DNA of 64,000 nucleotides from Saprospiraceae bacterium (GTDB lineage Bacteria; Bacteroidota; Bacteroidia; Chitinophagales; Saprospiraceae). A model generated the notes under the pieces. It ran no database searches and was not told the origin of the DNA. It saw only the letters and a list, made by a program, of their open reading frames with translations. The stretch covers positions 110,210 to 174,209 of the forward strand of contig JAHDHQ010000007.1 in assembly GCA_020631235.1 (NCBI GenBank), written 5' to 3'. Below, piece by piece: positions 52,112 through 62,007 of the stretch; position 1 is the first letter of the stretch, and each line of letters starts with the position of its first letter. The translations under genes and the position numbers were made by a program.

Positions 52112-53194
52112 TTAAGACAATAATTGGTGTATTTTGCCAGCTATTTTCTCCATGGCTCTTTCACTATTTAATGTCTGCATGAGCGCAAGATATTCTTTTT
52201 GCATCGAGCCAGGATTTGTAAGCAGTTTATCTAACTGCTCCTTGAGTTGATCTACATTGGCTTTTTCTTGGATCAGTTCTCTTACGATTTCTTTGTCCAT
52301 AATTAAATTTACCAGGGAAATGTAAGGCACTTTTACAAATGATTTGGCGATGGCATATGATACAGGATGTGCTTTGTAAATCACCACTTGTGGAACTTCA
52401 TAGGCTGCACATTCTAGCGTGGCAGTACCGCTGCAAACTACAGCGGCCTTTGATTGACTAAACAGTTCATGAGCACCGGATTTTGCCAAATGTATATTTT
52501 GGTATTTCGCCGCTTTGATGGAATCATAATCAGCATAATTAAACCCAGGAGCTTGCAAAATAGCAAATTGCTCTTGAGGATAGTGCGAGGCCAGTTCGAT
52601 CATAAGCGATAAATGACGTTGTATTTCTTGTTTTCGACTCCCAGGTAAAAGAGCTATTAAATGTCTATGCTCATTTGTAGATTTTCTTTTTTTGCCAATG
52701 TTTTCCACCAAGGGATTACCTAAATAAATAGCATCTAATTGTTTGGATGCATAGTACGCTTTTTCAAACGGGAAAATGATAAATATCTGATCGATGTAAG
52801 CGCGCAGTTTTTCTACTCGAGACTCTTTCCATGCCCATACTTTAGGAGGGATAAAGTAGAAGTTTTTAAATTTTTTAGCATGAGCCCATCGAGCTATTCG
52901 GAGATTAAAACCAGGATAATCTATATAAATGATTACATCAGGCTCGAAGGCTAAAATATCTTCCTTACAAAAAGCAAATAATTCTCTAATCGTCCGATAG
53001 TTCATTAACACCTCGATAAAACCCATAAATGACGTTTCACGAATGTGCTTGGCTATGTTTGGATGAGCTGCTTTCATATGATCGCCGCCCCAAAACCTAA
53101 ATTCTGCCGTTTTATCATGCTGCTCTAATGACCTAATAAGTTGACCACCATATAAATCGCCACTTGGTTCACCAGCTATGATATAATATTTCAT
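52112..53194 (-). CDS. lpxB: Lipid-A-disaccharide synthase LpxB
   Basis: Start set at 53194 (MKYYIIAGEPSGDLYGG), where the conserved GEPSGD opens the protein; the frame extends to 53245 over the upstream gene's end. The 360-residue product has the GT19 features MKAAHPNIAKH, PDVIIYIDYPGFNLRIA, YFIPPKVWAWKESR, LLPGSRKQEIQRH and VCSGTATLECA. It joins UDP-diacylglucosamine and lipid X into the lipid A disaccharide. It is followed 7 bases downstream of the membrane-protein gene in the surE unit. Confidence 0.95.
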   Translation of the reverse strand: MKYYIIAGEPSGDLYGGQLIRSLEQHDKTAEFRFWGGDHMKAAHPNIAKHIRETSFMGFIEVLMNYRTIRELFAFCKEDILAFEPDVIIYIDYPGFNLRIARWAHAKKFKNFYFIPPKVWAWKESRVEKLRAYIDQIFIIFPFEKAYYASKQLDAIYLGNPLVENIGKKRKSTNEHRHLIALLPGSRKQEIQRHLSLMIELASHYPQEQFAILQAPGFNYADYDSIKAAKYQNIHLAKSGAHELFSQSKAAVVCSGTATLECAAYEVPQVVIYKAHPVSYAIAKSFVKVPYISLVNLIMDKEIVRELIQEKANVDQLKEQLDKLLTNPGSMQKEYLALMQTLNSERAMEKIAGKIHQLLS

Positions 53195-53201
53195 GCTTAG
53201 A

Positions 53202-53510
53202 TTATAATCCGAACAAAGGTCCTTTAAATAGCCAAATCCATGCACCTACGTAAAAAACCGTCGGCAATACAATCCCTCGCATGCTATCATCCATTCGATG
53301 CCGCTTGAAAATATTAAGAGGGATCAAACTACAGCATATGGCCAGTAACAAAACGGTTCGTTCCCTTCGACCAGAAATACTACTACTGGCCTCCTCCATA
53401 ATGCCCATATTGCCTAATAGCTCAAACAATCCTCCCACTAATAAGTAGCCAAGTATAGGCACAATGGCTCCGATTAAGAGGCCAAGTCCAAAACTGTCCC
53501 TGCTTTTCAT
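53202..53510 (-). CDS. Small membrane protein between surE and lpxB
   Basis: 102 residues with three hydrophobic segments (FGLGLLIGAIVPILGYLLVG, VLLLAICCSLIPLNIF, GIVLPTVFYVGAWIWLF). No family was recognised, though proteins of this size are found between surE and lpxB in other Bacteroidota (recollection). It overlaps the surE stop by 4 bases (ATGA), so it is translationally coupled. A role in lipid A or envelope metabolism is guilt by association. Confidence 0.75.
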   Translation of the reverse strand: MKSRDSFGLGLLIGAIVPILGYLLVGGLFELLGNMGIMEEASSSISGRRERTVLLLAICCSLIPLNIFKRHRMDDSMRGIVLPTVFYVGAWIWLFKGPLFGL

Positions 53511-54277
53511 ATTTCTAAGTGTTTATTGTTATCAATGGCGTCATAAATAGTAAGATCAAAACCAGAAGGCACTACAGATACATATCCATGCTCTAAGGCT
53601 TTTAAATCTGATCCTTCTGGTTCGTTTTTTTGTATAAAACTGCCAGATAACCAATAATATTTTTGACCTCGAGGATCTTCACCTTCTTGGAACTCTTCTT
53701 GCCAGTTGCCTGTCCCTTGATGGCAAACTTTTATGCCTTTTATTTTGTCTAATGGCAATTTAGGGATATTAACATTGAGCAATTTGCAACCATTTAACGA
53801 CTGGTCTAATACTTTTTCTATGATTATTTTAGCATAGTGTTTCGCAGGCTCAAAATCTGCTTCAAAACTGTAATCCAGGAGAGAGAAGCCGATACTTGGT
53901 ATGCCTTCGATACTTGTTTCCATCGCAGCTGACATAGTGCCTGAATAGATGATGTTTATACTGGCATTCGATCCATGATTAATTCCAGATACGCATAAGT
54001 CTATCTTACGATTCTTTAAAATAACATGTTTGGCTATTTTGGTACAATCCACAGGAGTACCCGAACATTCATAAGCTTCTACGTCATCAAATAAATCCAC
54101 TTTGTGGAACATGATCGGAGAGGTTAAAGTGATCGCATGTCCTTGGCCTGATTGAGGAGAATCTGGAGCTACCACAACTACCTCACCAAATTGTTTCGCC
54201 GTTTCTATTAAGGCTCTAATGCCTGGTGCAGTAATTCCATCATCATTCGTAACTAAGATTAAAGGCTTCTGATTCAT
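53507..54277 (-). CDS. surE: 5'/3'-nucleotidase SurE
   Basis: 256 residues with the metal site VTNDDGITAPGIRAL, VVAPDSPQSGQGHAITL, ECSGTPVDCTKIA and VSGINHGSNASINIIYSGTMSAA, all SurE signatures. It removes phosphate from nucleoside 5'- and 3'-monophosphates and short polyphosphates in the cytoplasm. It is first in the surE, membrane protein, lpxB unit and is 46 bases after psd. Confidence 0.96.
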   Translation of the reverse strand: MNQKPLILVTNDDGITAPGIRALIETAKQFGEVVVVAPDSPQSGQGHAITLTSPIMFHKVDLFDDVEAYECSGTPVDCTKIAKHVILKNRKIDLCVSGINHGSNASINIIYSGTMSAAMETSIEGIPSIGFSLLDYSFEADFEPAKHYAKIIIEKVLDQSLNGCKLLNVNIPKLPLDKIKGIKVCHQGTGNWQEEFQEGEDPRGQKYYWLSGSFIQKNEPEGSDLKALEHGYVSVVPSGFDLTIYDAIDNNKHLEI

Positions 54278-54323
54278 CGTATTTTTTTAAGGTTCAATGT
54301 TGGTTTTGCTAAGTTTTCCATTA

Positions 54324-54974
54324 TCAAAATGTAGCTATTACATCGACATTACCACGGACAACTTGATCTTTATTCACAACTATATTAGCATCTAATGGCA
54401 AAAACAAATCGACTCTAGAACCAAATTTTATGAATCCCATAGTATCACCCTGCTTAACGGCCTCTCCAGCCTTTTTATAGTTTACAATCCGTCTAGCTAA
54501 TGCACCTGCAATTTGACGCATAAGCACCATGCCATGTTTAGATTCATACACCGTGGTGTGTCGTTCATTTTCTGTGGACGATTTAGGGTGCCAAGCTACT
54601 AGATATTTGCCTTTATGGTACTTTTCATAAGCTACTTTTCCCGATACAGGATTGCGATTTACATGTACATTTAAAGGGGACATAAATATGGAGACCTGAA
54701 TGCACTCTTTTTGTAAATATTCTGTTTCTTTTGTTTGTTCAATGACGACCACCTTTCCATCCGCGGGTGCATATATTTTATGTTCATCAAGTTCACTTAA
54801 ACTACGATCAGGATTTCTGAAGAAGGATAAAATGAAAACGAAAAAAACAAACCATAAGACGATAAAGAACAGCAACCAAAAGGGACTGCTCCACATATAA
54901 GCGGCTCCAATTACGGCAACTCCTAGCAATAAGGTGAGCATTATGGTAGCCTTTCCTTCTTTGTGTATGTACAT
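54324..54974 (-). CDS. psd: Phosphatidylserine decarboxylase-family protein
   Basis: 216 residues, the short (archaeal-type) form. Two N-terminal membrane segments precede YAPADGKVVVIEQ, VSIFMSPLNVHVNRNPVSGKV, the RQIAGALARRIVNY segment and GFIKFGSRVDLFLP. In the last motif the Gly-Ser (FGS) is the self-cleavage site that yields the pyruvoyl cofactor. It makes phosphatidylethanolamine at the inner membrane. The start is directly adjacent to the cdsA stop, so both act in one phospholipid operon. Confidence 0.92.
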   Translation of the reverse strand: MYIHKEGKATIMLTLLLGVAVIGAAYMWSSPFWLLFFIVLWFVFFVFILSFFRNPDRSLSELDEHKIYAPADGKVVVIEQTKETEYLQKECIQVSIFMSPLNVHVNRNPVSGKVAYEKYHKGKYLVAWHPKSSTENERHTTVYESKHGMVLMRQIAGALARRIVNYKKAGEAVKQGDTMGFIKFGSRVDLFLPLDANIVVNKDQVVRGNVDVIATF

Positions 54975-55781
54975 TTATATAATTTTAAATAGTAATAGTA
55001 ATAAAATAAACCAAGGTATAGCAAAATAAAAGCCATCAAATCTATCCAAAAATCCACCATGACCAGGGATCAATTGGCTTGAATCTTTAATGCCATACTG
55101 CCTTTTAAATCGAGATTCCACTAAATCTCCAATGGAAGAAAAAATCCAGATAACTGCCGCAAAGCATAGCCAAAAAGATACTGAATATGTAAAAAATAAG
55201 ATCCAAAAAAGATAACCACACAAAAGCGTAAAAGCACCAGCTCCCAAACTTCCTTCTATGGTCTTTTTGGGCGAAACACTTGGGAAAAGTGGCGTTTTCC
55301 CCCATTTCCTCCCAACTAAATAAGCTCCCACATCAGAAACCCAGGTTAAGATAAAGTAAGGTAGAATTAAAGTGAATATTTCAAAATGATATATAGCTAA
55401 CATTAGTAAGCCAAAAAGTAACATGATATCGATCAAACTACCAAATTTCCACGCTTGATGTAGAGGAAGTGAAACAACATTGAACAAATCTATCATCTTC
55501 AGTATACTATACAGAAGGCTGCAACTTAACAATGTTACTAATAATAGATCCAGCGTTAAATATTTGAAATATGAACTGGCAAAAATGAGGCATATTATAA
55601 TAACCAGGCCTACAAGTCCTTTTCCATTTAGTTTAGTTATCGAAGCATATTCGTATAAACAAAATAAACCAACAAAAAATAAGAATAATAAAATCGCCCA
55701 AGAAGAGTAAAGTGAGGCAAAAAGTACTAAACTTGCATAGACGATTGCTGATAAAGTTCTTATTCTAAATTCGGAAGACAT
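54975..55781 (-). CDS. cdsA: Phosphatidate cytidylyltransferase CdsA
   Basis: 268 residues with eight predicted membrane helices and the C-terminal CTP-transferase signature SIGDLVESRFKRQYGIKDSS...PGHGGFLDRFDG. WVSDVGAYLVGRKWGKTPLFPSVSPKKTIEG in the middle is the conserved substrate loop. It converts phosphatidate and CTP to CDP-diacylglycerol, the precursor of phosphatidylserine, which Psd then uses. It is the first gene of the minus-strand lipid run and divergent from pdxJ, only 14 bases apart. Confidence 0.96.
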   Translation of the reverse strand: MSSEFRIRTLSAIVYASLVLFASLYSSWAILLFLFFVGLFCLYEYASITKLNGKGLVGLVIIICLIFASSYFKYLTLDLLLVTLLSCSLLYSILKMIDLFNVVSLPLHQAWKFGSLIDIMLLFGLLMLAIYHFEIFTLILPYFILTWVSDVGAYLVGRKWGKTPLFPSVSPKKTIEGSLGAGAFTLLCGYLFWILFFTYSVSFWLCFAAVIWIFSSIGDLVESRFKRQYGIKDSSQLIPGHGGFLDRFDGFYFAIPWFILLLLLFKII

Positions 55782-55795
55782 AAAATCATTCGTTT

Positions 55796-56509
55796 ATGAA
55801 GACAAAGCTAAGTGTTAATCTTAATAAGGTAGCCTTAATTCGAAATTCTAGAGGACAAAATTTTCCAAACTTGATAGAAGTGGCTCAAGATTGTGAAAAA
55901 TTTGGTGCAGATGGTATCACCATCCATCCACGTCCGGATCAAAGACATGCGCGATATTCTGACATCCATGAACTTAAAAAAGTAGTAACTACCGAACTCA
56001 ATATCGAAGGATATCCTTCAAGAAAGTTTTTGGACGAAGTGCTAAAAGCATGCCCACATCAGTGTACTCTTGTGCCTGACCCTCCAGGTGTTTTAACTTC
56101 TAACACAGGTTGGGATGCAAAAAAGCACCAAGCATTGTTAGCTGGAGTTGTAAAAGAATTAAAAGCAGCAAATATCAGAGTTTCGTTGTTTATGAATGCC
56201 GATTTAGAAATGATTAAAGCTGCAGCAGATACAGGAACCGATCGTATCGAATTATATACTGGGGCCTATGCTAAAGTTAGAGATGGTGATAACAAAGAAT
56301 TAACAAATCACGTAGATGCAGCTAAGCTTGCTGGCCAACTTAATCTAGGTTTAAATGCCGGTCATGATTTAAATCTTAATAATTTATTAAAATATAATTC
56401 GGCAATTTCCAACCTTTTAGAAGTTTCTATCGGTCATTCATTAGTAGTAGATAGTATATATTATGGGCTTCAAAACACCATACAGTTATACAAAAGACAG
56501 TTAAATTAA
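55796..56509 (+). CDS. pdxJ: Pyridoxine 5'-phosphate synthase PdxJ
   Basis: 237 residues with the PdxJ (beta/alpha)8 pattern: LSVNLNKVALIRNSRG, ADGITIHPRPDQRHARYSDI, CTLVPDPPGVLTSNTGWD, LFMNADLEMIKAAADTG, RIELYTGAYAKV and LGLNAGHDLNLNNL. It condenses 1-deoxyxylulose 5-phosphate and 3-amino-2-oxopropyl phosphate to pyridoxine 5'-phosphate. It is a single gene ahead of the SusC/SusD operon. Confidence 0.97.
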   Translation: MKTKLSVNLNKVALIRNSRGQNFPNLIEVAQDCEKFGADGITIHPRPDQRHARYSDIHELKKVVTTELNIEGYPSRKFLDEVLKACPHQCTLVPDPPGVLTSNTGWDAKKHQALLAGVVKELKAANIRVSLFMNADLEMIKAAADTGTDRIELYTGAYAKVRDGDNKELTNHVDAAKLAGQLNLGLNAGHDLNLNNLLKYNSAISNLLEVSIGHSLVVDSIYYGLQNTIQLYKRQLN

Positions 56510-56517
56510 CTCAGAGT

Positions 56518-56525
56518 TAAATTTG
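56518..56525 (+). promoter_or_regulatory. Putative -7 box of the SusC-SusD operon
   Basis: TAAATTTG matches TAnnTTTG and lies about 145 bases before the susC-like start, leaving an AT-rich leader with no other obvious structure. Confidence 0.3.
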
Positions 56526-56669
56526 AGCAGGTAAATTTTAGTAGTTTTATTAACAATTCGTTAACCTAAATTGCTAAATTTATCGATTCGAATATTAACC
56601 ACTCTCCTTAAAGAAGGACAATTTTTCAATAAATCGAAAAAACTTTTTATTAACCAAACAAACTTCAAT

Positions 56670-59600
56670 ATGAAAAAATTTTCACTATTGTTTTTCATTT
56701 TGATTATTTGCGTTGGTCAGACGTTTGCTCAGAGAATGGTCTCTGGAAACATTACTGACGTAGATAATACTCCTTTAATTGGTGCTAACGTCATCGCTAA
56801 AGGAACTTCCATCGGTACAATTACTGATATTGATGGAAACTTCAGCTTGGAAGTACCAACTGAAACAACTATGTTAGAAATCAGCTATACTGGTTTCGAA
56901 ACTCAAAACATCGATATCGCTGGACGAAACGAAATCGTTGTTGCTCTTTCTGAAGGAACTGTTCTAGAAGAAGTTGTAGTTACAGCTGTAGGTCTAGAAG
57001 CAAACCGAGCAAAACTCGGATATGCAGTTCAAAATGTCGATCCGGATGAATTATTAGGTTCTAGAGAGACAAACCTTGTTAATGCCTTAAGCGGAAAAGT
57101 AGCTGGTGTGCAAGTAACAAGTTCATCAGGTTCTCCAGGAGCTTCTGCTAACATTAGAATTAGAGGTAGTAAATCCATCCAAGGTAACAATGCTCCTTTA
57201 TTCGTCGTTGATGGGATGCCTATTGATAATGATACCTATGGAAATGCAGTGGATGGTTTAGATAACTCTAACAGAGCGATTGATATTAATCCAAATGATA
57301 TTGCTTCCATGACTGTATTAAAAGGACCATCAGCAACTGCATTATATGGTGTAAGAGCTGCAAATGGTGCTATCGTTATCACAACTAAAAAAGGATCAGC
57401 TGGAAAACCTAGAGTTACTGTTTCTGGATCATACTCTTTAGATAGAGTTAATAAATTACCAGAAATGCAAAGCACTTACGCACAAGGAAGATATGCAGGA
57501 GGTGTTGCCACTTACCTTGGGCCAAGTACAGGAAACGGTTTTAGCTGGGGTCCAAGAATTGAAGATTTAGAGTACGATGGAGTACCTACAGTTTTCAGTG
57601 AGTTTGGAACATTGCAGCCAAAAGTAGAAGGCTCAGGTCTATTACCTGCTCAAGCTTATGACCAATTCGATTTCTTCGTAGATGGTTCTACGTATGATTT
57701 GAATGCTTCAGTGGCTGGAGGTACCGATGCAATGAATTATTTCATAAGTGCGGGGACTTTAGAAAGTAACGGTATTGTGCCTAATTCTTCTTTCAATAGA
57801 AATTCATTCAGAGCGAACATCAACAGTGACATTACTGATAGATTGAGCGCTGGTGTGACAGCTAACTTTGTAAATTCAGGTGGAGATAGAATCCAAAGAG
57901 GATCTAACCTTAACGGAGTTATGTTAGGTCTTTTAAGAACATCACCTACATTTGACAACGGAAGAGGATTTACAGGAAGAAACGCAGTTAACAATCCAGA
58001 TTCATATGTAAATCCAGATGGAACAATGCGTTCTTACAGAAACGGTATCTATGATAACCCGTACTGGACAGTAAACAGAAACCCTGCAACTGATGATGTA
58101 AATAGAATCATAGGTACAGGAAATGTAAAATACAAATTAACCGATTGGTTATCAGCTAACTATAGAGCTGGTGTAGATACTTATACTGATAAAAGAATAC
58201 AAGTTCTTGACAAACAAACCAATGCGTTTAGACAAGAGGCTGGTTTAATTATCCAAGATAACATCACTAATAAAGATGTAAACTCAGATTTATTCTTAAC
58301 AGCTAGTTCAAGCTTGAGTGACAATATTGGCATATCTGCGGTAGTTGGATATAACACATATAGTCACCTATACAATAGAAGAAATGTTACTGGTACTACT
58401 TTATCAATACCTAACTTCTTTGCTATTTCTAATGCAACAGATATCACGACTGAAGAAGTAGTTGATAGAAAAAGAATCAATGGTTTGTATGGTACAGCAG
58501 ATTTAACATTGAATGATTACTTATTCTTAAACTTGACAGCAAGAAATGACTGGTCATCATCTTTACCTAAAGAAAACAATTCATATCAGTCTTACTCTGC
58601 TAGTTTAGGTTTTGCTTTTACGGAAGCTTTAAATCTTAGAAGCGATATTTTATCTTACGGTAAATTAAGATTGTCATACGGGGTAGTAGGAAACGATGCA
58701 CCAACATTTTTGACAACAAGTTACTTTGATCCAGCTGAACCTACAGGTGATGGATTTATTACTACGGTACAATTTCCTGCATTTGGAGTAAATTCTTTCG
58801 AAAGAAGTACGCGATTAGGAAATGATCTAATTACTCCAGAAAAAACAAGTACAATCGAAGTTGGTGGTGAATTTAAATTATTCAGAGGAAGAGTAGGATT
58901 AGATGTCACTTACTATGATGAGACGACAGAAGATGTAATCATTCCAGTTGAAATTGCTCCATCTACAGGTTATTTTGAATTTGTACAAAATGCAGCAGTT
59001 ATTTCTAATAGCGGTATTGAAGCGGTGTTGAATGTGACACCAGTGAGAAATGATAACTTCTCTTGGGATATCGGATTAAATTTTAATGCTTACGAAAATA
59101 CAGTAGACGAGTTAGCTCCAGGAATTGAAAACATAGGTCTCGCAGGATTCGTTTCTACATCTGCGGACGTAGTTGCTGGATTACCTTATTCTTCGATATT
59201 TGGTACTGGATTCCAAAGAACTGAAAATGGAGATATCATCATCGGCTCGGATGGATGGCCTTTAGCTGACCCTACAAAGAAAGCATTGGGTGATCCAAAT
59301 CCAGATTGGACAGCTGGTATTAGAAATACCTTCAATTTAGGTGGAATTTCTGTTTCGGCTTTAGTTGATGTAAGACAAGGTGGAGATGTATGGTGCGGAA
59401 CTTGCGGAATCATTAACTACTTTGGTACTTCTGAGCAGTCTGCTGTAGAAAGAGACGATGTAGTTGTTTTTGACGGTGTGGTTCAAACAGGAACTGACGA
59501 TGAAGGAAATCCAATTTATTCTGAAAATACTACATCTGTTGCTTTAGCTGAAGCTGATATAAATGGTAATTTTGGATCTTCGTATCGTGTACGATATGGT

Positions 59601-59876
59601 TTTGGCGGAATTTCAGAAATGAATATTCATGATTCTTCTTGGATTAGATTAAGAGAATTATCTATAGGTTATACAATACCAGCTGAAACTTTGAAAGGTC
59701 TTCCTTTTGAAGGTGCAAGCATAGGATTTACAGGGCGTAACTTATTGTTAAGCACTGATTATCCAGGAATTGATCCAGAAACAAACTTGACAGGTTCTAC
59801 GAATGGTATAGGTCTTGATTATTTCAATATGCCTAACACAAAGAGCTATTCTGCAACTGTTAAATTAACTTTCTAA
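56670..59876 (+). CDS. SusC/RagA-family TonB-linked outer-membrane protein
   Basis: Start chosen at ATG 56670 (MKKFSLLFFILIICVGQTFAQ), the signal peptide; the frame is open to 56571. The 1,068-residue product has the SusC layout: carboxypeptidase-like domain (VSGNITDVDNTPLIGANVIA), the EEVVVTAVG TonB-box-like segment, plug with VQVTSSSGSPGASANIRIRG and the SusC signature LFVVDGMPIDN, then a 22-strand barrel ending SYSATVKLTF. It imports an oligomer captured by the SusD-like lipoprotein 35 bases downstream. Cysteines in WCGTCG of an extracellular loop are unusual. Confidence 0.95.
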   Translation: MKKFSLLFFILIICVGQTFAQRMVSGNITDVDNTPLIGANVIAKGTSIGTITDIDGNFSLEVPTETTMLEISYTGFETQNIDIAGRNEIVVALSEGTVLEEVVVTAVGLEANRAKLGYAVQNVDPDELLGSRETNLVNALSGKVAGVQVTSSSGSPGASANIRIRGSKSIQGNNAPLFVVDGMPIDNDTYGNAVDGLDNSNRAIDINPNDIASMTVLKGPSATALYGVRAANGAIVITTKKGSAGKPRVTVSGSYSLDRVNKLPEMQSTYAQGRYAGGVATYLGPSTGNGFSWGPRIEDLEYDGVPTVFSEFGTLQPKVEGSGLLPAQAYDQFDFFVDGSTYDLNASVAGGTDAMNYFISAGTLESNGIVPNSSFNRNSFRANINSDITDRLSAGVTANFVNSGGDRIQRGSNLNGVMLGLLRTSPTFDNGRGFTGRNAVNNPDSYVNPDGTMRSYRNGIYDNPYWTVNRNPATDDVNRIIGTGNVKYKLTDWLSANYRAGVDTYTDKRIQVLDKQTNAFRQEAGLIIQDNITNKDVNSDLFLTASSSLSDNIGISAVVGYNTYSHLYNRRNVTGTTLSIPNFFAISNATDITTEEVVDRKRINGLYGTADLTLNDYLFLNLTARNDWSSSLPKENNSYQSYSASLGFAFTEALNLRSDILSYGKLRLSYGVVGNDAPTFLTTSYFDPAEPTGDGFITTVQFPAFGVNSFERSTRLGNDLITPEKTSTIEVGGEFKLFRGRVGLDVTYYDETTEDVIIPVEIAPSTGYFEFVQNAAVISNSGIEAVLNVTPVRNDNFSWDIGLNFNAYENTVDELAPGIENIGLAGFVSTSADVVAGLPYSSIFGTGFQRTENGDIIIGSDGWPLADPTKKALGDPNPDWTAGIRNTFNLGGISVSALVDVRQGGDVWCGTCGIINYFGTSEQSAVERDDVVVFDGVVQTGTDDEGNPIYSENTTSVALAEADINGNFGSSYRVRYGFGGISEMNIHDSSWIRLRELSIGYTIPAETLKGLPFEGASIGFTGRNLLLSTDYPGIDPETNLTGSTNGIGLDYFNMPNTKSYSATVKLTF

Positions 59877-59911
59877 TCAGATTATTTAACTGATATAAAA
59901 CTAAGAAAGAC

Positions 59912-61282
59912 ATGAAAAAAATATTTTATATACCCTTATTAATCTTAGGTCTGTTTTTGACATCATGTAATGATTTTGGTGACACAAACATTGACCCAAC
60001 TGTACCGGCTGATGCTGACTTAGAGTTGGTACTCCCTGGTTTATTGGCGCAATCCGCCTTTAATGAAGGAAACAACGCTTGTAGAGTGGCTGGAATTGTT
60101 ACGCAACAATTTTTTGGGCTTGATGCTCAACAATTAGCCTATAATACATATGTTTTAGGACAAGATGTAATGAATAATTATTGGAACTTTGGTTTGTATG
60201 CTGGAGTTTTAAGAAGTTGTCAAGTTGTTATTGATAAAGCAGCCGAAGAAGGCAGACCAATTTATGGTGCAATTGCTCAAATAATTATGGCTAACGAATA
60301 TGGAAAAGCAACAGCTGCCTTTGGTGATATTCCAATGAGTGAAGCTATGCAGGGGACGGGAAACCTTACACCTTCATACGACTCTCAAGAGAATGTATAT
60401 GCACAAATTCAAAGTATGTTGGATGAAGCTATTTCCACTTTGTCAGATCCTGATTTAGCTGAAGATCCGCAACCTTCAGGTGATTTGATATTTGGAGGGG
60501 ATGCCTCATTATGGGTATCAACAGCAAAGGCAATGAAGGCAAGATATATGCTTCATACTGCAAAGCGTACAGGCGATTACGCTGGTGCTGCTGCAATGGC
60601 AGCCGATGCTATTGCAAGTAATTCCATGAATCCAACATTTCAGTTTGAAAATACAGCAACAGCCAACCATTCATTGGCTAAGTTTGCTATCGAACGTCCC
60701 AGTACTTTAGGAATTGATCCAAGGTTTGCTGCGATGATGGATGGTGATCCGAGACAATCGTACTATATGTTTGAAGACGACGCAGGATGGCAATGGTTTG
60801 ATATGGCATCAGGAGGGAATACTGTTTGGTCTCAAAGCGCAGCTCGTATTCCGTTGATCACATATGTAGAAATGCTTTTTATTCAGGCTGAAGCAGCTGC
60901 AAGAGCAGGAGATGGTTCTGATTTTCTACAAAAAGCTATGTTTGCGAGCATGGAATTGGTTGGGATTGCTCCAGCTGATGTTGACAGTAGTTTTGTTATG
61001 TCGGCTTCTTCAAACGGATCTCTAGAAAATGTTATGACTGAAGCATATAAAGCTTATTATGGTTTTAATTTTCATGAGACATGGGCAAATTGGAGAAGAA
61101 CAGGATTTCCTGCTTTAACTCCTACTGCTGATGCTTCGAATGGTTTTAATCCTTCAGGAGCAATACCTCAAAGGTACCTTTACGCAGAAAGTGAAGCGAC
61201 TACAAATAGATTAAACGTTGAAGCTGCTCAAAATGCGCAAAATGGTGCTTTATTGGATGTGCCAGTATGGGCTTTTGAGTAA
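59912..61282 (+). CDS. SusD/RagB-family nutrient-binding lipoprotein
   Basis: 456 residues with lipoprotein signal LLILGLFLTSC (Cys19) and an acidic patch soon after (NDFGDTNIDPTVPADADLEL), fitting surface export. TPR-like helices include IIMANEYGKATAAFGDIPMSEA, LWVSTAKAMKARYMLHT and VEMLFIQAEAAARAGD, as in the SusD-like family with short tail. It lids the SusC barrel and captures substrate. No glycoside hydrolase or protease gene follows, so the ligand is unknown. Confidence 0.92.
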   Translation: MKKIFYIPLLILGLFLTSCNDFGDTNIDPTVPADADLELVLPGLLAQSAFNEGNNACRVAGIVTQQFFGLDAQQLAYNTYVLGQDVMNNYWNFGLYAGVLRSCQVVIDKAAEEGRPIYGAIAQIIMANEYGKATAAFGDIPMSEAMQGTGNLTPSYDSQENVYAQIQSMLDEAISTLSDPDLAEDPQPSGDLIFGGDASLWVSTAKAMKARYMLHTAKRTGDYAGAAAMAADAIASNSMNPTFQFENTATANHSLAKFAIERPSTLGIDPRFAAMMDGDPRQSYYMFEDDAGWQWFDMASGGNTVWSQSAARIPLITYVEMLFIQAEAAARAGDGSDFLQKAMFASMELVGIAPADVDSSFVMSASSNGSLENVMTEAYKAYYGFNFHETWANWRRTGFPALTPTADASNGFNPSGAIPQRYLYAESEATTNRLNVEAAQNAQNGALLDVPVWAFE

Positions 61283-61303
61283 AAAAATATTGATTTAATT
61301 GAT

Positions 61304-61999
61304 ATGCAGTTTTTAATAACTATATTTTTAAGTGTGTTAAGTTGTTCATACATTTTGGCTCAATCATTTGATGAGTCGACTAAAATGTCTGACAAAATGG
61401 TTGTAGCTCGGACAGCGGGTTTCGAAACATATGACACGCGATTAAAAGGTATTGATGGGAGTCCATATCTTAAGGATAATTGGTCCGAAGGTTATATTGT
61501 ATTGCTCAATGGAGATACCATTCAAGATTTAGTATTAAAAATAGATGTTCATAATCAAGAATTTGTGCACAAAACAGAGTCAAAGATGATGTCTATTCCT
61601 AAGGCATTTGTAGAGCGCATCGTATTTACAGGCATTGATGTGTTTACAGGAAGTAGGGTAGATGATAACTTTGTTTTGAAAACACATGAAAATGAACGGA
61701 AAATATTCAAAGAGTTAGTTGTTGGAGACTATAGTGTTTATAGACATGATTATTGTGTGTTGCTAAAGCCAAGCTATAATCCAGCTATTGACGCGGGGAA
61801 TATTAATTATCAATTGAATAAAAAAATTAAATATTATTACGAAATCGATGGTTTGGTTAAGATAGTGCCTTCATCAAGGAAAAAATTTATGAAAGAAGTT
61901 GCAGAGCACCCAGTGCTTCAAGAAGCGATTAAAATGAATAGATTTGATTCTAAAGATGAAAGGGACTTAATTAACTTTTTTAAAACCATTAATAAATAA
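61304..61999 (+). CDS. Exported protein of unknown function downstream of susD
   Basis: 231 residues with a signal peptide (ITIFLSVLSCSYILAQ). The body contains LKDNWSEGYIVLLNGDTIQDLVLKID, IPKAFVERIVFTG and VGDYSVYRHDYCVLLKPSYNPA, resembling an uncharacterised beta-rich Bacteroidota family. A Lys-rich helical tail follows. No catalytic motif was recognised. It is 21 bases after the susD-like gene and 8 bases before a lipoprotein, so co-expressed with the uptake system. Confidence 0.75.
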   Translation: MQFLITIFLSVLSCSYILAQSFDESTKMSDKMVVARTAGFETYDTRLKGIDGSPYLKDNWSEGYIVLLNGDTIQDLVLKIDVHNQEFVHKTESKMMSIPKAFVERIVFTGIDVFTGSRVDDNFVLKTHENERKIFKELVVGDYSVYRHDYCVLLKPSYNPAIDAGNINYQLNKKIKYYYEIDGLVKIVPSSRKKFMKEVAEHPVLQEAIKMNRFDSKDERDLINFFKTINK

Positions 62000-62007
62000 T
62001 TAAAAAA